Positions 34,601-41,444 of a DNA stretch of 57,720 nt are shown here, in pieces. The notes beneath the pieces are model-generated. The model did no database searches and was not told where the DNA came from. It saw only the letters and a list, made by a program, of their open reading frames with translations. Both the position numbers and the translations under genes were made by a program. The DNA comes from JANNWF01 sp052390415 (lineage in GTDB: Bacteria > Pseudomonadota > Gammaproteobacteria > Xanthomonadales > Xanthomonadaceae). The DNA is taken from positions 1 through 57,720 of the forward strand of contig JBQTGY010000076.1 in NCBI GenBank assembly GCA_052390415.1, in the 5' to 3' direction. The number at the start of each line of letters is the position of its first letter. Position 1 is the first letter of the stretch.

Positions 34601-37600
34601 CGACACCGACAGCTTTGATCCGCCGCAGAATCCGACCGCCGCTTTCACTTCGAGCTTCACGACCGCGGACGCGGCACCCGAGGTGCTCACCACGACGCCG
34701 GCCAATGGCGCCACCGACGTCAACCCGAGCAGCACGATCACGGTCACCTTCAGCGAGTCGGTGAACTTCAGCACTGCGGCGAATGCGGCCAACACCAGCT
34801 TCGATCTGGAATGTCCGGCCGGCAGCCCGGCCGACTTCACCGTCACCACCGCAAGCCCGGCGACCAGCGTGGTGCTGAACCCGGTGGACAATGCGATCGC
34901 CGGCGCGACCTGCAGCTTCATCGTGCGCGCCGCCGGCATCACTGACGCCGATCTGATCGATCCGCCAAACACGATGGCGGCCGACTTCAGCGCCAGCTTC
35001 AGCTTCGGCGCGCTGGCCGAGAATGATGCCTATACCGTCACCCCGCATCTGACTCTGGGTATCGGCACCGGCAGCCCGCAGGGCGGCGGCGTGCTGGCCA
35101 ACGATCTGATCGGTGGCGGCAGCGTCACCGGCTTCGGCTTCGCCCCGACCTGCACCGGCACCGCGCCTGGCAATCAGCTCGATGCCGGTGCGGCCAATGG
35201 TCGCCTGACGCTCAACGCCAATGGCAGCTTCGGCTACGAGCCGCCGGCAGGTGTGGCCAACGCCACGCGCACCTTCTGCTACACCGTCACCGGCGGCGAC
35301 ACTGCCAATATCGCGTTCACCATCCAGAACACCGAGCTGGTGTGGTTCGTCAACGCCGCCGCGGCCGGCGGCGGTATCGGCACCCAGGCGCGACCGTTCC
35401 AGACTCTGGTAGCGGCGTCCACGGTGGACACCGCCAACGACACCATCTATCTGGCCTTCAATGCCAGCGCCTACACCAACGGCATCTCGCTGGAAGCCGG
35501 CGAGCGGCTGATCGGTGAGGCCTCGGGCAGCGATCTGACCACCATCACCGGCATCGTACCGGTCGCCGGCAGCACCTTCCCGGCGCTCGGTGGCAGTGCG
35601 CCGACGATCACCTGCGCCGGCCTGAACTGTCTGACGCTGGCTACCGGCAATACGTTGCGCGGATTTACCGTTGGCGACTCCGGTGCAACCGGAACCGATA
35701 TCGTCGGCAGCAGCTTCGGCACGGCGACCGTCGCGGAAGTGTCCCTCACCGGCAATGGCCGCGCGCTCAATCTCACCAGCGGAACCTTGAACGGCAACTT
35801 CCTGGACATCAACGTCAGCGCCAGCACAACGACAGGCATCAGCCTGGCTTCGGTCTCCGGCACCTGGTCCGTGACCAACGCGGTCGATATCGTTGCACCC
35901 AGCGGCATCACGGCACTCACCACCAGCGGTGCGATCACCTTCGCCGGTGGCGTCAATGTCACGGCAGCGACGGGCAACGGCATCAACATTTCGAACAACA
36001 GCGCGGCGTGGGGACTTGGGAACGTGGTCTCGTCGGCAGCCACCAACGGGCTGCGCGTCGTCGGTGGCGGTTCGGTCACTGCATCGGGTGGCACCCTTAC
36101 TGCGACGAACGGGACCGTGCTCAACCTTCAAGGTGTCGCTGCCACGATCACGCTGGCAGGCGCAGCAGCCACGCCCGGCGGCGGTATCGGCATGAGCATC
36201 GACTCGATCACAGGCACGGTCGCCATCGGAAATGGCGGCGACATCGCGGGTGCCAGCTCCGATAGCGTCGATATGATCGGGACGCTTGGTACTTTCAGCT
36301 ATGGCGGCAACATCATCAAGCCGGATGGCGGACGCCTCATCGAGATCAGCGCCGGCACCAGCGGCAACGTCACCTTCTCTGGCGAATTGAGTTGCGCTGC
36401 CTGCGGCAATGCGTTCTCGGGCGGCATCCTGGTCACCAATCGCAGCGGTGGTACCTACACCTTCTCGGGTTCCAGCAAAGCGCTCACTACGGGTATCCGC
36501 AACGGCGTTGACCTGACCTCCAACACCGGTGCCACGATCAACTTCAGCGGCGGCGGACTGGCGGTCACCACCACCAGCGGTACGGGGTTCAACGCCACCG
36601 GCGGCGGAACGGTCAGCGTACAAGGCACTGCCAACACGCTTGCCACGTCCACCGGCACGGCGCTTAGCGTGGCGAACACCAATATCGGCGCGAGTGGACT
36701 GAATTTCCGCAGCATCAGCGCGAACGGCGGGACCAACGGCATCGTGCTCAACACCACTGGAGGCGCGGGTGGCCTGACCGTTTCTGGCAACTCCGGCGGG
36801 TTGTGCGGCGGTTCGGTCGGAAGTGGCCCGCCGGCGACGGCGGCGGCGGTGGTGGCACCTGTAGTCGCGGACTGCACGGGCGGCACGATTCAGAACACCA
36901 GTGGGCCGGGTCTGGTCCTGACCAACACCTCGGCCGTTTCGTTGACGCGGATGCGCATCATCAACTCGGGCGATGACGGCATTCAGGGCACGAACGTAAC
37001 CGGGTTCTCGCTGATATCGAGCCTGCTCGACAACAACGGCAATGCGATCAACGAAAGCGGAATGGACTTCGGCGACACGACGAGCATCACACCCGATGGC
37101 CTGCATGGCACCGGAGGCATCACCAACTCGACGGTGCAGAATTCCTACTACAACGGCCTCAGCATCCGAAACAACGGAGGCACGGCGCTCACATCGTTTG
37201 CCGTGACGGGCAGCCAGTTCCGTGCCAACGCGGCGAACGGCGATGCCAACGACAACTTGTTCATTGAGGCCGGAGGCACCGCGAACATGGCGATGGCCGT
37301 GAGCGGCAGCCTCTTTGCATCAACCGAGGGCGACCACATCCAGGCCGCCGCCTTAAACGCGGGCTCCGTCAATGTCGGCATCACCAATAACACGCTGACG
37401 GGGGGGCACTCCACACCTCTAGGACAAGGCATCACGATCAACGCCGCGACGGGCGTCGCCTTTGGCGGCTGGACCGGCCGCATCGACTACGACGTCAACG
37501 GCAACAACATCACTGGCGCCGTATCGAATGGCGTCAGCGCCGTGCTTGGCACGTCAGCGGTGTCCGCGGTGTTCGACGGGTTCATCCGCAACAATGTCAT

Positions 37601-38162
37601 CGGAACCTCGGGCGTGGCGCTGTCGTGCTCGACGCAGGGCGCCGGTGCCTATGTCGACTCGCGTGGCAATGGGACACACAACGCGTCCGTCACCGGCAAC
37701 ACCATTCGGCAATGTTCCGATCGCGGCATCCTGAGCGAGGCCGGTGACGGCGATAGCGTGCTGAACCTGACGATACAGACCAACATCATCGACCAGCAGG
37801 TCGGTGCGCTGGCGCGAGAGGCGTTCCAGACCAACTACGGAATCACCCCGACGAACGTCTTCAGCAACGTCGATTCGCCGCAAATCTGCCTACAGCTTGG
37901 CGGCGCGGGCGGACTCGCAAACACCTTCAGCCATGGTGCCGGCGCACCGGATGATTTCCGTCTGCGTAACCGATTCGAGGCGGTCGTGCGAATGCCCGGC
38001 TACGGGGGCGCGGAGGACGACACCGCAGCTGTAGTTGCTTACATCCAGGGCCGCAACAGTGGAAGTGCGGGCGAGCCTGGTAGCGCCACTGCGAGCGCAA
38101 CGGCAGGCGCGGGCTACTTCAACACGCCCGGCGGCGCCGCATGCGCGTTGCCGACGTTGTGA
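28659..38162 (+). CDS. Giant surface protein: cadherin-like and SbsA-like Ig repeats plus beta-helix
   Basis: 3,167 residues. A signal peptide (1-23, ending VNA) leads to a ~140-residue domain and an IPTL-like motif with a membrane helix (IPTAGFVGLLLLGTL.., 162-184). A second signal-peptide-like segment starts at internal Met185 (RRNGRLTRVLLVSACLVF..AWA). Then come a VCBS/cadherin-like domain (~265-360, DDAYTVLEDQTL), five ~110-residue cadherin-like repeats (~360-930, NDAPSFTAGPNQ..NEDAG), eleven ~105-residue SbsA/Big_5-type repeats (~943-2115, SSTPANGA..NFSE) with conserved cysteine pairs, and a right-handed beta-helix (~2220-3167, Gly/Asn/Thr rich). It is likely an adhesin or matrix protein. 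ATG 28659 is preceded by gggggag. Three tail-collar genes follow directly. Confidence 0.85.
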   Translation: MRKLISVAWVLAGGLASLAVNAQNFDYHVYLNSDSRSLTGCTVIAADGQSFSGIDHRLTATVAGSPPIVTELRLAGCAGGDFATGAVIGGNYPVGLNNGVALGGGAFADVIELSLSRQAIAGATLITIGFGAQDGAVIDDGVFTRNGLPGGSPMTIGTVLAIPTAGFVGLLLLGTLLLVLGGLAMRRNGRLTRVLLVSACLVFSAAAWAANFVLDGEVGDWSGTTPLATDQAGDSPLSGTDIVAAFALDEDPDLRFRIDVVDAENRPPVAVDDAYTVLEDQTLTVPAPGVLANDSDPDANALSAEGFTLPNFGVLDAETDGSFTFTGLADENGAATFSYFAFDGQVASMTPATVTVTVTAVNDAPSFTATNPPAVNEDAGVQSLAFATFSAGPANESGQSVLDYTVSSVSNAGLFAAGPTIANDGTLSYTPAPDANGSSQLAVVVRDNGGTANGGIDTSAPQTFTITVNAVNDTPTFVAGPNQSINEDAAAQTAVGWAAAINDGDPELTQTLTFLPTVTNTTSNLAFTTPPTINATTGTLTYAVAPNTNGVATIEVRLQDNGSNVAPNVNISAPQTFTITVSGINDAPSFTAGPNQTVNEDAGAQAVTPWATAINDGDPEVTQALAFAVTNNTNTALFSAGPAVSPTGVLTYTPAANANGVATITLRLDDDGGTANGGVNQSPTQTFTITVNAINDAPGFMAGPNQSVTEDAGAQTVTPWATGINAGPLDEAGQTLTFNITANTNAALFSAAPAVSPAGALTYTPAADASGVATITLTLSDDGPGAPPPNANTSAAQTFTITVNAVNDAPVNTVPGAQTTGDGTSLVFSTANTNAISIVDFDAAAGIVQVSFGTGAAANGALTLANPGGALTTLTGNGTEQVTATGTLTALNAALNGPGGSLTYTPVGGTSAARTITMITNDQGNSGAGGAQSDTDTITVNVDGAPIASSTPANGATIANNAPISVNFDEPVNVTAGITLNCGGPITLTGTTGSNVTSLPLGYTAPLPAGTCTLTVPAASVQDVDTIDPPNNPTGNFAATFTVDAAPVLVSSTPAAAAVVNTGQTVSFTYSEAVTNAGSAITLNCGGAIAGAISGSGTTTLTFTPTNPLAAGASCTATAVAAQINDADAFDPPQNPVANSTINFTVDAAPAFVSSVPAANGTVVGTTQVVSFTFDESVANLGSAITLNCGAAVTGAITGGGTPTLTFTPTNPLTAGASCTATAVAAQIGDSDSIDPPQNPVANVVRTFTVDVAPTVSSTNPANGAIDVGLNTDLIVNFSEAVTFAAGAFTLNCPAGSPIPFTVSGSGTTQASIDPSANLPINTLCVLTVDAALVQDVDSADPPDVGSGITTVNFTTVNDNPPTVTASVPAPGATVANNQALSISFSEAIVATAGSVTLTCGGPNLITGGAAGSNVTTLTPIYTAPLPSGACTLTVLAANITDFDAIDPPDLMVANYVANFTVDAAPALVSSTPAAAAVVNTGQTVSFTYSEAVTNVGSAITLNCGGAIAGAISGSGTTTLTFTPTNPLAAGASCTATAVAAQINDADAFDPPQNPVANSTINFTVDAAPAFVSATPAAAAVVGTGQTVSFTFDENVANLGGAITLNCGGAVAGAISGSGSTTLTFTPTAPLTAGTSCMATAVASQIGDVDIVDPPQNPVADVIRNFTVDVAPDFSASVPVNNAINVGLSANITVTFTEAVNFTASAFTLNCPAGSPIPFTVSGSGSNTATIDPTPPTLPINTLCVLTVDDALVTDFDAADPPNAGTGITTISFTTVNDNAPMVSSVMPANGATTSSTFTLNLLFSEPVVIAANAITIACSPSGAGLSSPSIATAPTNAIGVNGPPTGMGQPGDTCTVTVQSALVTDADVIDPPNQLDGDGSGDTIDGDADNFVSTYIVDAAPIATTTVPANGATDIAIAAGSITVNFSESVTVTPGGITLTCPANVPLTGLPVTGTSVTLTHSGLPGGATCTITVLAANVTDTDSFDPPQNPTAAFTSSFTTADAAPEVLTTTPANGATDVNPSSTITVTFSESVNFSTAANAANTSFDLECPAGSPADFTVTTASPATSVVLNPVDNAIAGATCSFIVRAAGITDADLIDPPNTMAADFSASFSFGALAENDAYTVTPHLTLGIGTGSPQGGGVLANDLIGGGSVTGFGFAPTCTGTAPGNQLDAGAANGRLTLNANGSFGYEPPAGVANATRTFCYTVTGGDTANIAFTIQNTELVWFVNAAAAGGGIGTQARPFQTLVAASTVDTANDTIYLAFNASAYTNGISLEAGERLIGEASGSDLTTITGIVPVAGSTFPALGGSAPTITCAGLNCLTLATGNTLRGFTVGDSGATGTDIVGSSFGTATVAEVSLTGNGRALNLTSGTLNGNFLDINVSASTTTGISLASVSGTWSVTNAVDIVAPSGITALTTSGAITFAGGVNVTAATGNGINISNNSAAWGLGNVVSSAATNGLRVVGGGSVTASGGTLTATNGTVLNLQGVAATITLAGAAATPGGGIGMSIDSITGTVAIGNGGDIAGASSDSVDMIGTLGTFSYGGNIIKPDGGRLIEISAGTSGNVTFSGELSCAACGNAFSGGILVTNRSGGTYTFSGSSKALTTGIRNGVDLTSNTGATINFSGGGLAVTTTSGTGFNATGGGTVSVQGTANTLATSTGTALSVANTNIGASGLNFRSISANGGTNGIVLNTTGGAGGLTVSGNSGGLCGGSVGSGPPATAAAVVAPVVADCTGGTIQNTSGPGLVLTNTSAVSLTRMRIINSGDDGIQGTNVTGFSLISSLLDNNGNAINESGMDFGDTTSITPDGLHGTGGITNSTVQNSYYNGLSIRNNGGTALTSFAVTGSQFRANAANGDANDNLFIEAGGTANMAMAVSGSLFASTEGDHIQAAALNAGSVNVGITNNTLTGGHSTPLGQGITINAATGVAFGGWTGRIDYDVNGNNITGAVSNGVSAVLGTSAVSAVFDGFIRNNVIGTSGVALSCSTQGAGAYVDSRGNGTHNASVTGNTIRQCSDRGILSEAGDGDSVLNLTIQTNIIDQQVGALAREAFQTNYGITPTNVFSNVDSPQICLQLGGAGGLANTFSHGAGAPDDFRLRNRFEAVVRMPGYGGAEDDTAAVVAYIQGRNSGSAGEPGSATASATAGAGYFNTPGGAACALPTL
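31490..34000 (+). repeat. Tandem ~1.25-kb duplication inside the giant gene
   Basis: Four consecutive Ig repeats (starting near 31490, 31793, 32098 and 32410) recur in the same order one period later (near 32735, 33048, 33355 and 33664). The offset is about 1,257 bp, or 419 codons. The second repeat of each block is nearly identical: 31806-32105 versus 33063-33362 differ at roughly nine positions, mostly silent. This indicates recent block duplication or gene conversion in that part of the array. Confidence 0.85.
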
Positions 38163-38223
38163 TGCCGCAATTGATGGATCACGCCGCAGCGCAGACTCAT
38201 TAGCATCGAAAGGAACATACGTC

Positions 38224-38721
38224 ATGGCAGAACCGTTTCTGTCCGAGATCCGGATCATGAGCTTCGTGTTCGCGCCGCAAGGCTGGGCGCTGTGCAACGG
38301 GCAACTGTTGCCGATCAACCAGAACCAGGCGCTGTTTTCGTTGCTGGGCACGACGTTTGGCGGCGATGGTCGAGTCAATTTCGGGCTGCCGGATCTGCGC
38401 GCGCGCGCGCCGATCCACGTCGGCAGCGGGCATACACTCGGTGAGCGCGGTGGCGAGCAGACACACACGCTGAGTATCTCCGAGCTGCCGACACACACCC
38501 ACCTGGTGCAGGCGTCACCGACAAATGCCGATGGGCCATCGGCGGTGAACAATGTCCTGGCTGGCGCGCTCAACACCTACCGCGCGCCCGACAATCTGAT
38601 AGCCCTGCGTCCCGGATCGTTGGCCAACGTCGGTGGCAGTCAGGCGCACTTGAACATGCAGCCATTCCTGACCCTGAATTTCTGCATCGCCCTCCAGGGC
38701 ATCTTCCCGTCGCCGACCTAG
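38224..38721 (+). CDS. Phage tail-collar domain protein 1 (Mdp-like)
   Basis: 165 residues. The tail-collar signature covers the N-terminal half: FAPQGWALCNGQLLPINQNQ, then LFSLLGTTFGGDG and FGLPDLRARAPIHVGSG. The end NMQPFLTLNFCIALQGIFPS is the collar's conserved tail. The family (microcystin-dependent protein-like) is widespread outside phages in sets of two or three and its role is not established. There is no signal peptide. It lies 61 bases after the giant gene and 9 bases before the next paralogue, clearly one operon with its two paralogues. Confidence 0.92.
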   Translation: MAEPFLSEIRIMSFVFAPQGWALCNGQLLPINQNQALFSLLGTTFGGDGRVNFGLPDLRARAPIHVGSGHTLGERGGEQTHTLSISELPTHTHLVQASPTNADGPSAVNNVLAGALNTYRAPDNLIALRPGSLANVGGSQAHLNMQPFLTLNFCIALQGIFPSPT

Positions 38722-38730
38722 GAGTTCGAC

Positions 38731-39234
38731 ATGGCCCAGCCCTACGTAGGCGAGATCAGGATGTTCGCGGGCAACTTTGCTCCGGCGGGCTGGATGTTCT
38801 GCGAAGGACAGCTGCTGCCGATATCGGAGAATGAAACCCTGTTCCAATTGATCGGCACCACTTACGGTGGTGATGGCCAGAGCACCTTCGCATTGCCGGA
38901 TCTGCGCGGTCGCCTTCCACTACACCAAGGGAACGGCTTCATCCTCGCCGAGACCGGTGGCGCAGAAGAGATCAATCTGACGGTGCAGCAGATTCCCTCC
39001 CACTCGCACCCGGTACTTGCATCGTCGGCGCCGGCCGCCGATAACACGCCCGTCGGCAAGGTGCTGGCGGAGACGACGGCGAGCAACCTCTACATCGAAG
39101 ACGTCACCAATGTGAATCTCTCGCCAAGCGCCGTGAGGGCGACTGGCGGCAGCCAGCCGCACACCAATTTCCAGCCCTATCTGTGCGTCAACTTCATCAT
39201 TTCCCTGTTCGGGATTTTCCCGAGCCCGACCTGA
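38731..39234 (+). CDS. Phage tail-collar domain protein 2 (Mdp-like)
   Basis: 167 residues, with ribosome site aggag at 38720-38724. The collar signature is present (FAPAGWMFCEGQLLPISENE, LFQLIGTTYGGDGQSTFALP, DLRGRLPLHQGNG) and so is the end PHTNFQPYLCVNFIISLFGI. The middle part (~85-135, INLTVQQIPSHSHP..) is the variable receptor-like region and differs fully from its neighbours. It is the most divergent of the three at the C-terminus. Confidence 0.92.
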   Translation: MAQPYVGEIRMFAGNFAPAGWMFCEGQLLPISENETLFQLIGTTYGGDGQSTFALPDLRGRLPLHQGNGFILAETGGAEEINLTVQQIPSHSHPVLASSAPAADNTPVGKVLAETTASNLYIEDVTNVNLSPSAVRATGGSQPHTNFQPYLCVNFIISLFGIFPSPT

Positions 39235-39244
39235 GGCAGAGATC

Positions 39245-39769
39245 ATGGCCGACCCCTTCGTCGCCGAAATCCGGATATTCCCGTTCAATTTCGCGCCACG
39301 CGGCTGGGCGTGGTGCGATGGACAGCTCTTGCCCCTGTCGCAGAACACCGCGCTGTTTTCGCTGTTGGGAACCACGTATGGTGGCAACGGCAAGTCGAAT
39401 TTCGCGCTGCCAGACTTGCAGGGCCGCGCACCGATGCATCCGGAGCAGGGGCCGGGACTTTCGCTGCATGATCTCGGCGAAACCGGCGGTAGTGAAACCG
39501 TCACCTTGCTGGAGTCGGAGATTCCATCGCACACGCACGCACTGCGTGCTTCGTCCGACGACGGCGATCTGAAAGCACCAACGTCAAGCCGATCACTCGC
39601 GCGATCCATCGGCGGATTTGCCTACCAGAGTTCGACCGCGGGATTACAGCCCATGTCGGACCAGATGCTCGCGCCCGCCGGTGGCGACCAGCCGCACAAC
39701 AACATGATGCCCTTCCTGACTTTTTACTTCTGCATCGCCCTGCAGGGCGTGTTCCCGCCCCGCGGTTGA
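39245..39769 (+). CDS. Phage tail-collar domain protein 3 (Mdp-like)
   Basis: 174 residues, the third paralogue. It carries FAPRGWAWCDGQLLPLSQNT, LFSLLGTTYGGNGKSNFALP, DLQGRAPMHPEQGPG and the ending NNMMPFLTFYFCIALQGVFP. It is closest to protein 1 at both ends. Ten bases separate it from protein 2 (gcagagatc before the ATG gives a weak ribosome site), and eleven bases separate it from the Tat-exported small protein downstream. Confidence 0.92.
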   Translation: MADPFVAEIRIFPFNFAPRGWAWCDGQLLPLSQNTALFSLLGTTYGGNGKSNFALPDLQGRAPMHPEQGPGLSLHDLGETGGSETVTLLESEIPSHTHALRASSDDGDLKAPTSSRSLARSIGGFAYQSSTAGLQPMSDQMLAPAGGDQPHNNMMPFLTFYFCIALQGVFPPRG

Positions 39770-39780
39770 GGACGATGACG

Positions 39781-40131
39781 ATGAAACGACGCGATTTCAT
39801 GCTGCGTTCTGCGGGCTCAGTGATGCTTGGCGCGGCACCTCTCGGTGCGGCTGCCGCTTGGCACGGCGCGCTTCTGGACGACCCGCAAAGCTGGATCGGC
39901 CGCGAGTTCCGTCTTGCCGATGGCAGCCAGCTCGCACTGGCCGCTGTCGAACCGGTCGCGAACGACCGCGACAGTATCCAGATGCGGCTGCAGTTCCGCG
40001 TGGTGTCGGGATCGACTCCACGCGAAGGCTCGCATGCGCTGAGCTGCGGTTTCGACGAGGAAACACTGTTCCTGCAGCCCGGTCGCGACGGTCCGGTCGC
40101 GTGTCTCAATCGGCTGAAGCGCGACGCGTGA
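39781..40131 (+). CDS. Small Tat-exported protein, DUF6916-like
   Basis: 116 residues. The ATG at 39781 is chosen over 39775 because the ribosome site tgagga (39767-39772) is then eight bases upstream. A twin-arginine signal is clear (KRRDFMLRSAGSVMLGAAPL, then GAAAA). The mature part (SWIGREFRLADGSQLALAAV, MRLQFRVVSGSTPREG, SHALSC) has the same strand pattern as the next gene (LVGETFEIEDDEARVL, FSLVWRGPPGAVLPQRIY), so I read the two as distant DUF6916-like relatives, one exported and one cytoplasmic. Export in folded form suggests a cofactor or partner is bound first. Confidence 0.75.
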   Translation: MKRRDFMLRSAGSVMLGAAPLGAAAAWHGALLDDPQSWIGREFRLADGSQLALAAVEPVANDRDSIQMRLQFRVVSGSTPREGSHALSCGFDEETLFLQPGRDGPVACLNRLKRDA

Positions 40132-40174
40132 GCGCGACAGCGCAGTTGCGTGTGCGAATGTGATCGGGCCTAAG

Positions 40175-40483
40175 ATGATTGAAACCAAGGCAGTGGAATT
40201 CACCCTCGACCTGTTCGCGCCGCTGGTGGGCGAGACTTTCGAGATCGAAGACGACGAAGCACGGGTGCTGGCGGTATTGATCGAAGCCAGCAATTTGCGC
40301 GAGGCACAGGGCGCGGGCCGGCGCAGCCGGCAGTTCTCGCTGGTCTGGCGCGGTCCGCCGGGCGCCGTGCTGCCGCAGCGTATCTACACCGTGCAGCATC
40401 CGGTGCTGGGAGCAATGGAGCTGTTTCTGGTCTGCATCACTGCTGGCGCCGATGGCGCGCGCTACGAAGCCGTGTTTACATGA
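40175..40483 (+). CDS. DUF6916-like small protein
   Basis: 102 residues from ATG 40175 (a GTG at 40160 would add five). The pattern FTLDLFAPLVGETFEIEDDE, then FSLVWRGPPGAVLPQRIYTV and HPVLGAMELFLVCI, ending RYEAVF, matches what I remember of DUF6916, a small beta-barrel family usually found beside tail-collar genes. There is no signal peptide. Function is unknown; the association suggests a chaperone or adaptor for the collar proteins. Its stop overlaps the ATG of the acetyltransferase gene (ATGA). Confidence 0.75.
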   Translation: MIETKAVEFTLDLFAPLVGETFEIEDDEARVLAVLIEASNLREAQGAGRRSRQFSLVWRGPPGAVLPQRIYTVQHPVLGAMELFLVCITAGADGARYEAVFT

Positions 40484-41001
40484 TTGCCGCGCCACTGGCG
40501 CATTCGGCTATGCCCTTGACGCTGCCCGATGATCTGCGGCTGCGACCCTGCTCCGACGCCGACCTGCCATTTCTCGAGCGCGTCTATGCCAGCACGCGCG
40601 TTGAGGAGCTCGCGCAGACCGACTGGAGCGACGCGCAGAAGGCCACGTTCATCCGCTTCCAGTTCCGTGCCCAGCACCAGCACTACAGCACCCACTACCT
40701 CGACGCCAGTTTCTTGGTGATCGAGCGCGGCGGCGTGGCCGTCGGCCGCCTCTACCTGCACTGGCGCCGCGACGAGTTGCGCATCGTTGACATCGCGCTG
40801 CTGCCGGAGGCGCGGGGAACCGGTCTTGGCGGAGAACTGCTGCACGCGCTGATCGCCCGAGCGGCGACCGAAGCGAAGTCGGTCAGCATCCACGTCGAGC
40901 AGATGAATCCGGCCATGCGGCTCTACCTGAGTCTGGGCTTCCGCAAGATCGGCGAGCACGGGATCTATCACCTGCTGCAGCGGGATGCCGATGAGCGGTG
41001 A
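40480..41001 (+). CDS. GNAT-family N-acetyltransferase
   Basis: 173 residues. GNAT motifs are visible: RPCSDADLPFLERVYAST (alpha1), DASFLVIERGGVAVGRLYLH (beta2-4), IVDIALLPEARGTGLGGELL (motif A with the Q/RxxGxG/A acetyl-CoA loop as ARGTGLGG) and RLYLSLGFRKIGEHGIYHLL (motif B). The ATGA overlap with the DUF6916-like gene shows translational coupling, so it probably modifies a product of this cluster. The collar or giant proteins are candidate substrates by context only. Confidence 0.9.
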   Translation: MIAAPLAHSAMPLTLPDDLRLRPCSDADLPFLERVYASTRVEELAQTDWSDAQKATFIRFQFRAQHQHYSTHYLDASFLVIERGGVAVGRLYLHWRRDELRIVDIALLPEARGTGLGGELLHALIARAATEAKSVSIHVEQMNPAMRLYLSLGFRKIGEHGIYHLLQRDADER

Positions 41002-41101
41002 TTGCGATCGCAATACGGCGCGAGCCAGTTGCCGCACGGATCGCTGGACGCGGCAGCCAACGAGTCAGCACCCTCCCGGCCGATCTCGCTTTGCGCGTGG
41101 G

Positions 41102-41443
41102 ATGAGTTGTGCGCTGACTGTGGCGTTGCTGGTCTTTGGGATAGGCGCAGTTGCCGCACAGGACACGCCCGAAATGCTCGCCGCGATGCGAGCGGCGCTG
41201 CTGCCGATTCCCGATCACGTGCCGGACTTCGAGGCATTGCCGCCTGAGCTGCGCCAGCAGATTCCGCCGATTCGCATCCAGGGCCACCGCTGGCACGCCG
41301 ATCCGTCACAGCGCTTCGTGCAGATCGACGGCCGCCGCGTCAGCGAGGATGGCGTCGCCGGTCAGGAGCTGTGGCTCCGGCAGATCCGCAAGGATGCCGT
41401 GGTGATGCAGTTCCGCGACAGCCTGTACGTGCTGCTGCTCTAG
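41102..41443 (+). CDS. Orphan GspB-like (type II secretion accessory) protein
   Basis: 113 residues from ATG 41102, giving a signal peptide or anchor (ALTVALLVFGIGAVAAQ). The C-terminal ~60 residues (PPIRIQGHRWHADPSQRFV, QIDGRRVSEDGVAG, LWLRQIRKDAVVMQF) match the GspB/T2SSB periplasmic domain as I recall it. A longer version from ATG 40985 would overlap the acetyltransferase and add an Arg-rich cytoplasmic segment before the helix, which would suit a GspB topology; the choice is open. No other secretion gene is nearby. Its stop abuts the right IS relic. Confidence 0.65.
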   Translation: MSCALTVALLVFGIGAVAAQDTPEMLAAMRAALLPIPDHVPDFEALPPELRQQIPPIRIQGHRWHADPSQRFVQIDGRRVSEDGVAGQELWLRQIRKDAVVMQFRDSLYVLLL

Positions 41444-41444
41444 G

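Noticed and set aside
29880..37106. A 2,408-codon open frame antisense to the giant surface gene
   Set aside because: It is a by-product of GC-rich repetitive codon use in the real gene. Its translation is low-complexity Arg/Gly/Ala/Asp text without domains, start signal or signal peptide, and it mirrors the repeat period.
38224..39769. Tail-collar genes as part of a prophage
   Set aside because: No capsid, terminase, integrase, lysis or other tail genes are present, and the genes are in line with the giant surface gene; a phage remnant is unlikely.
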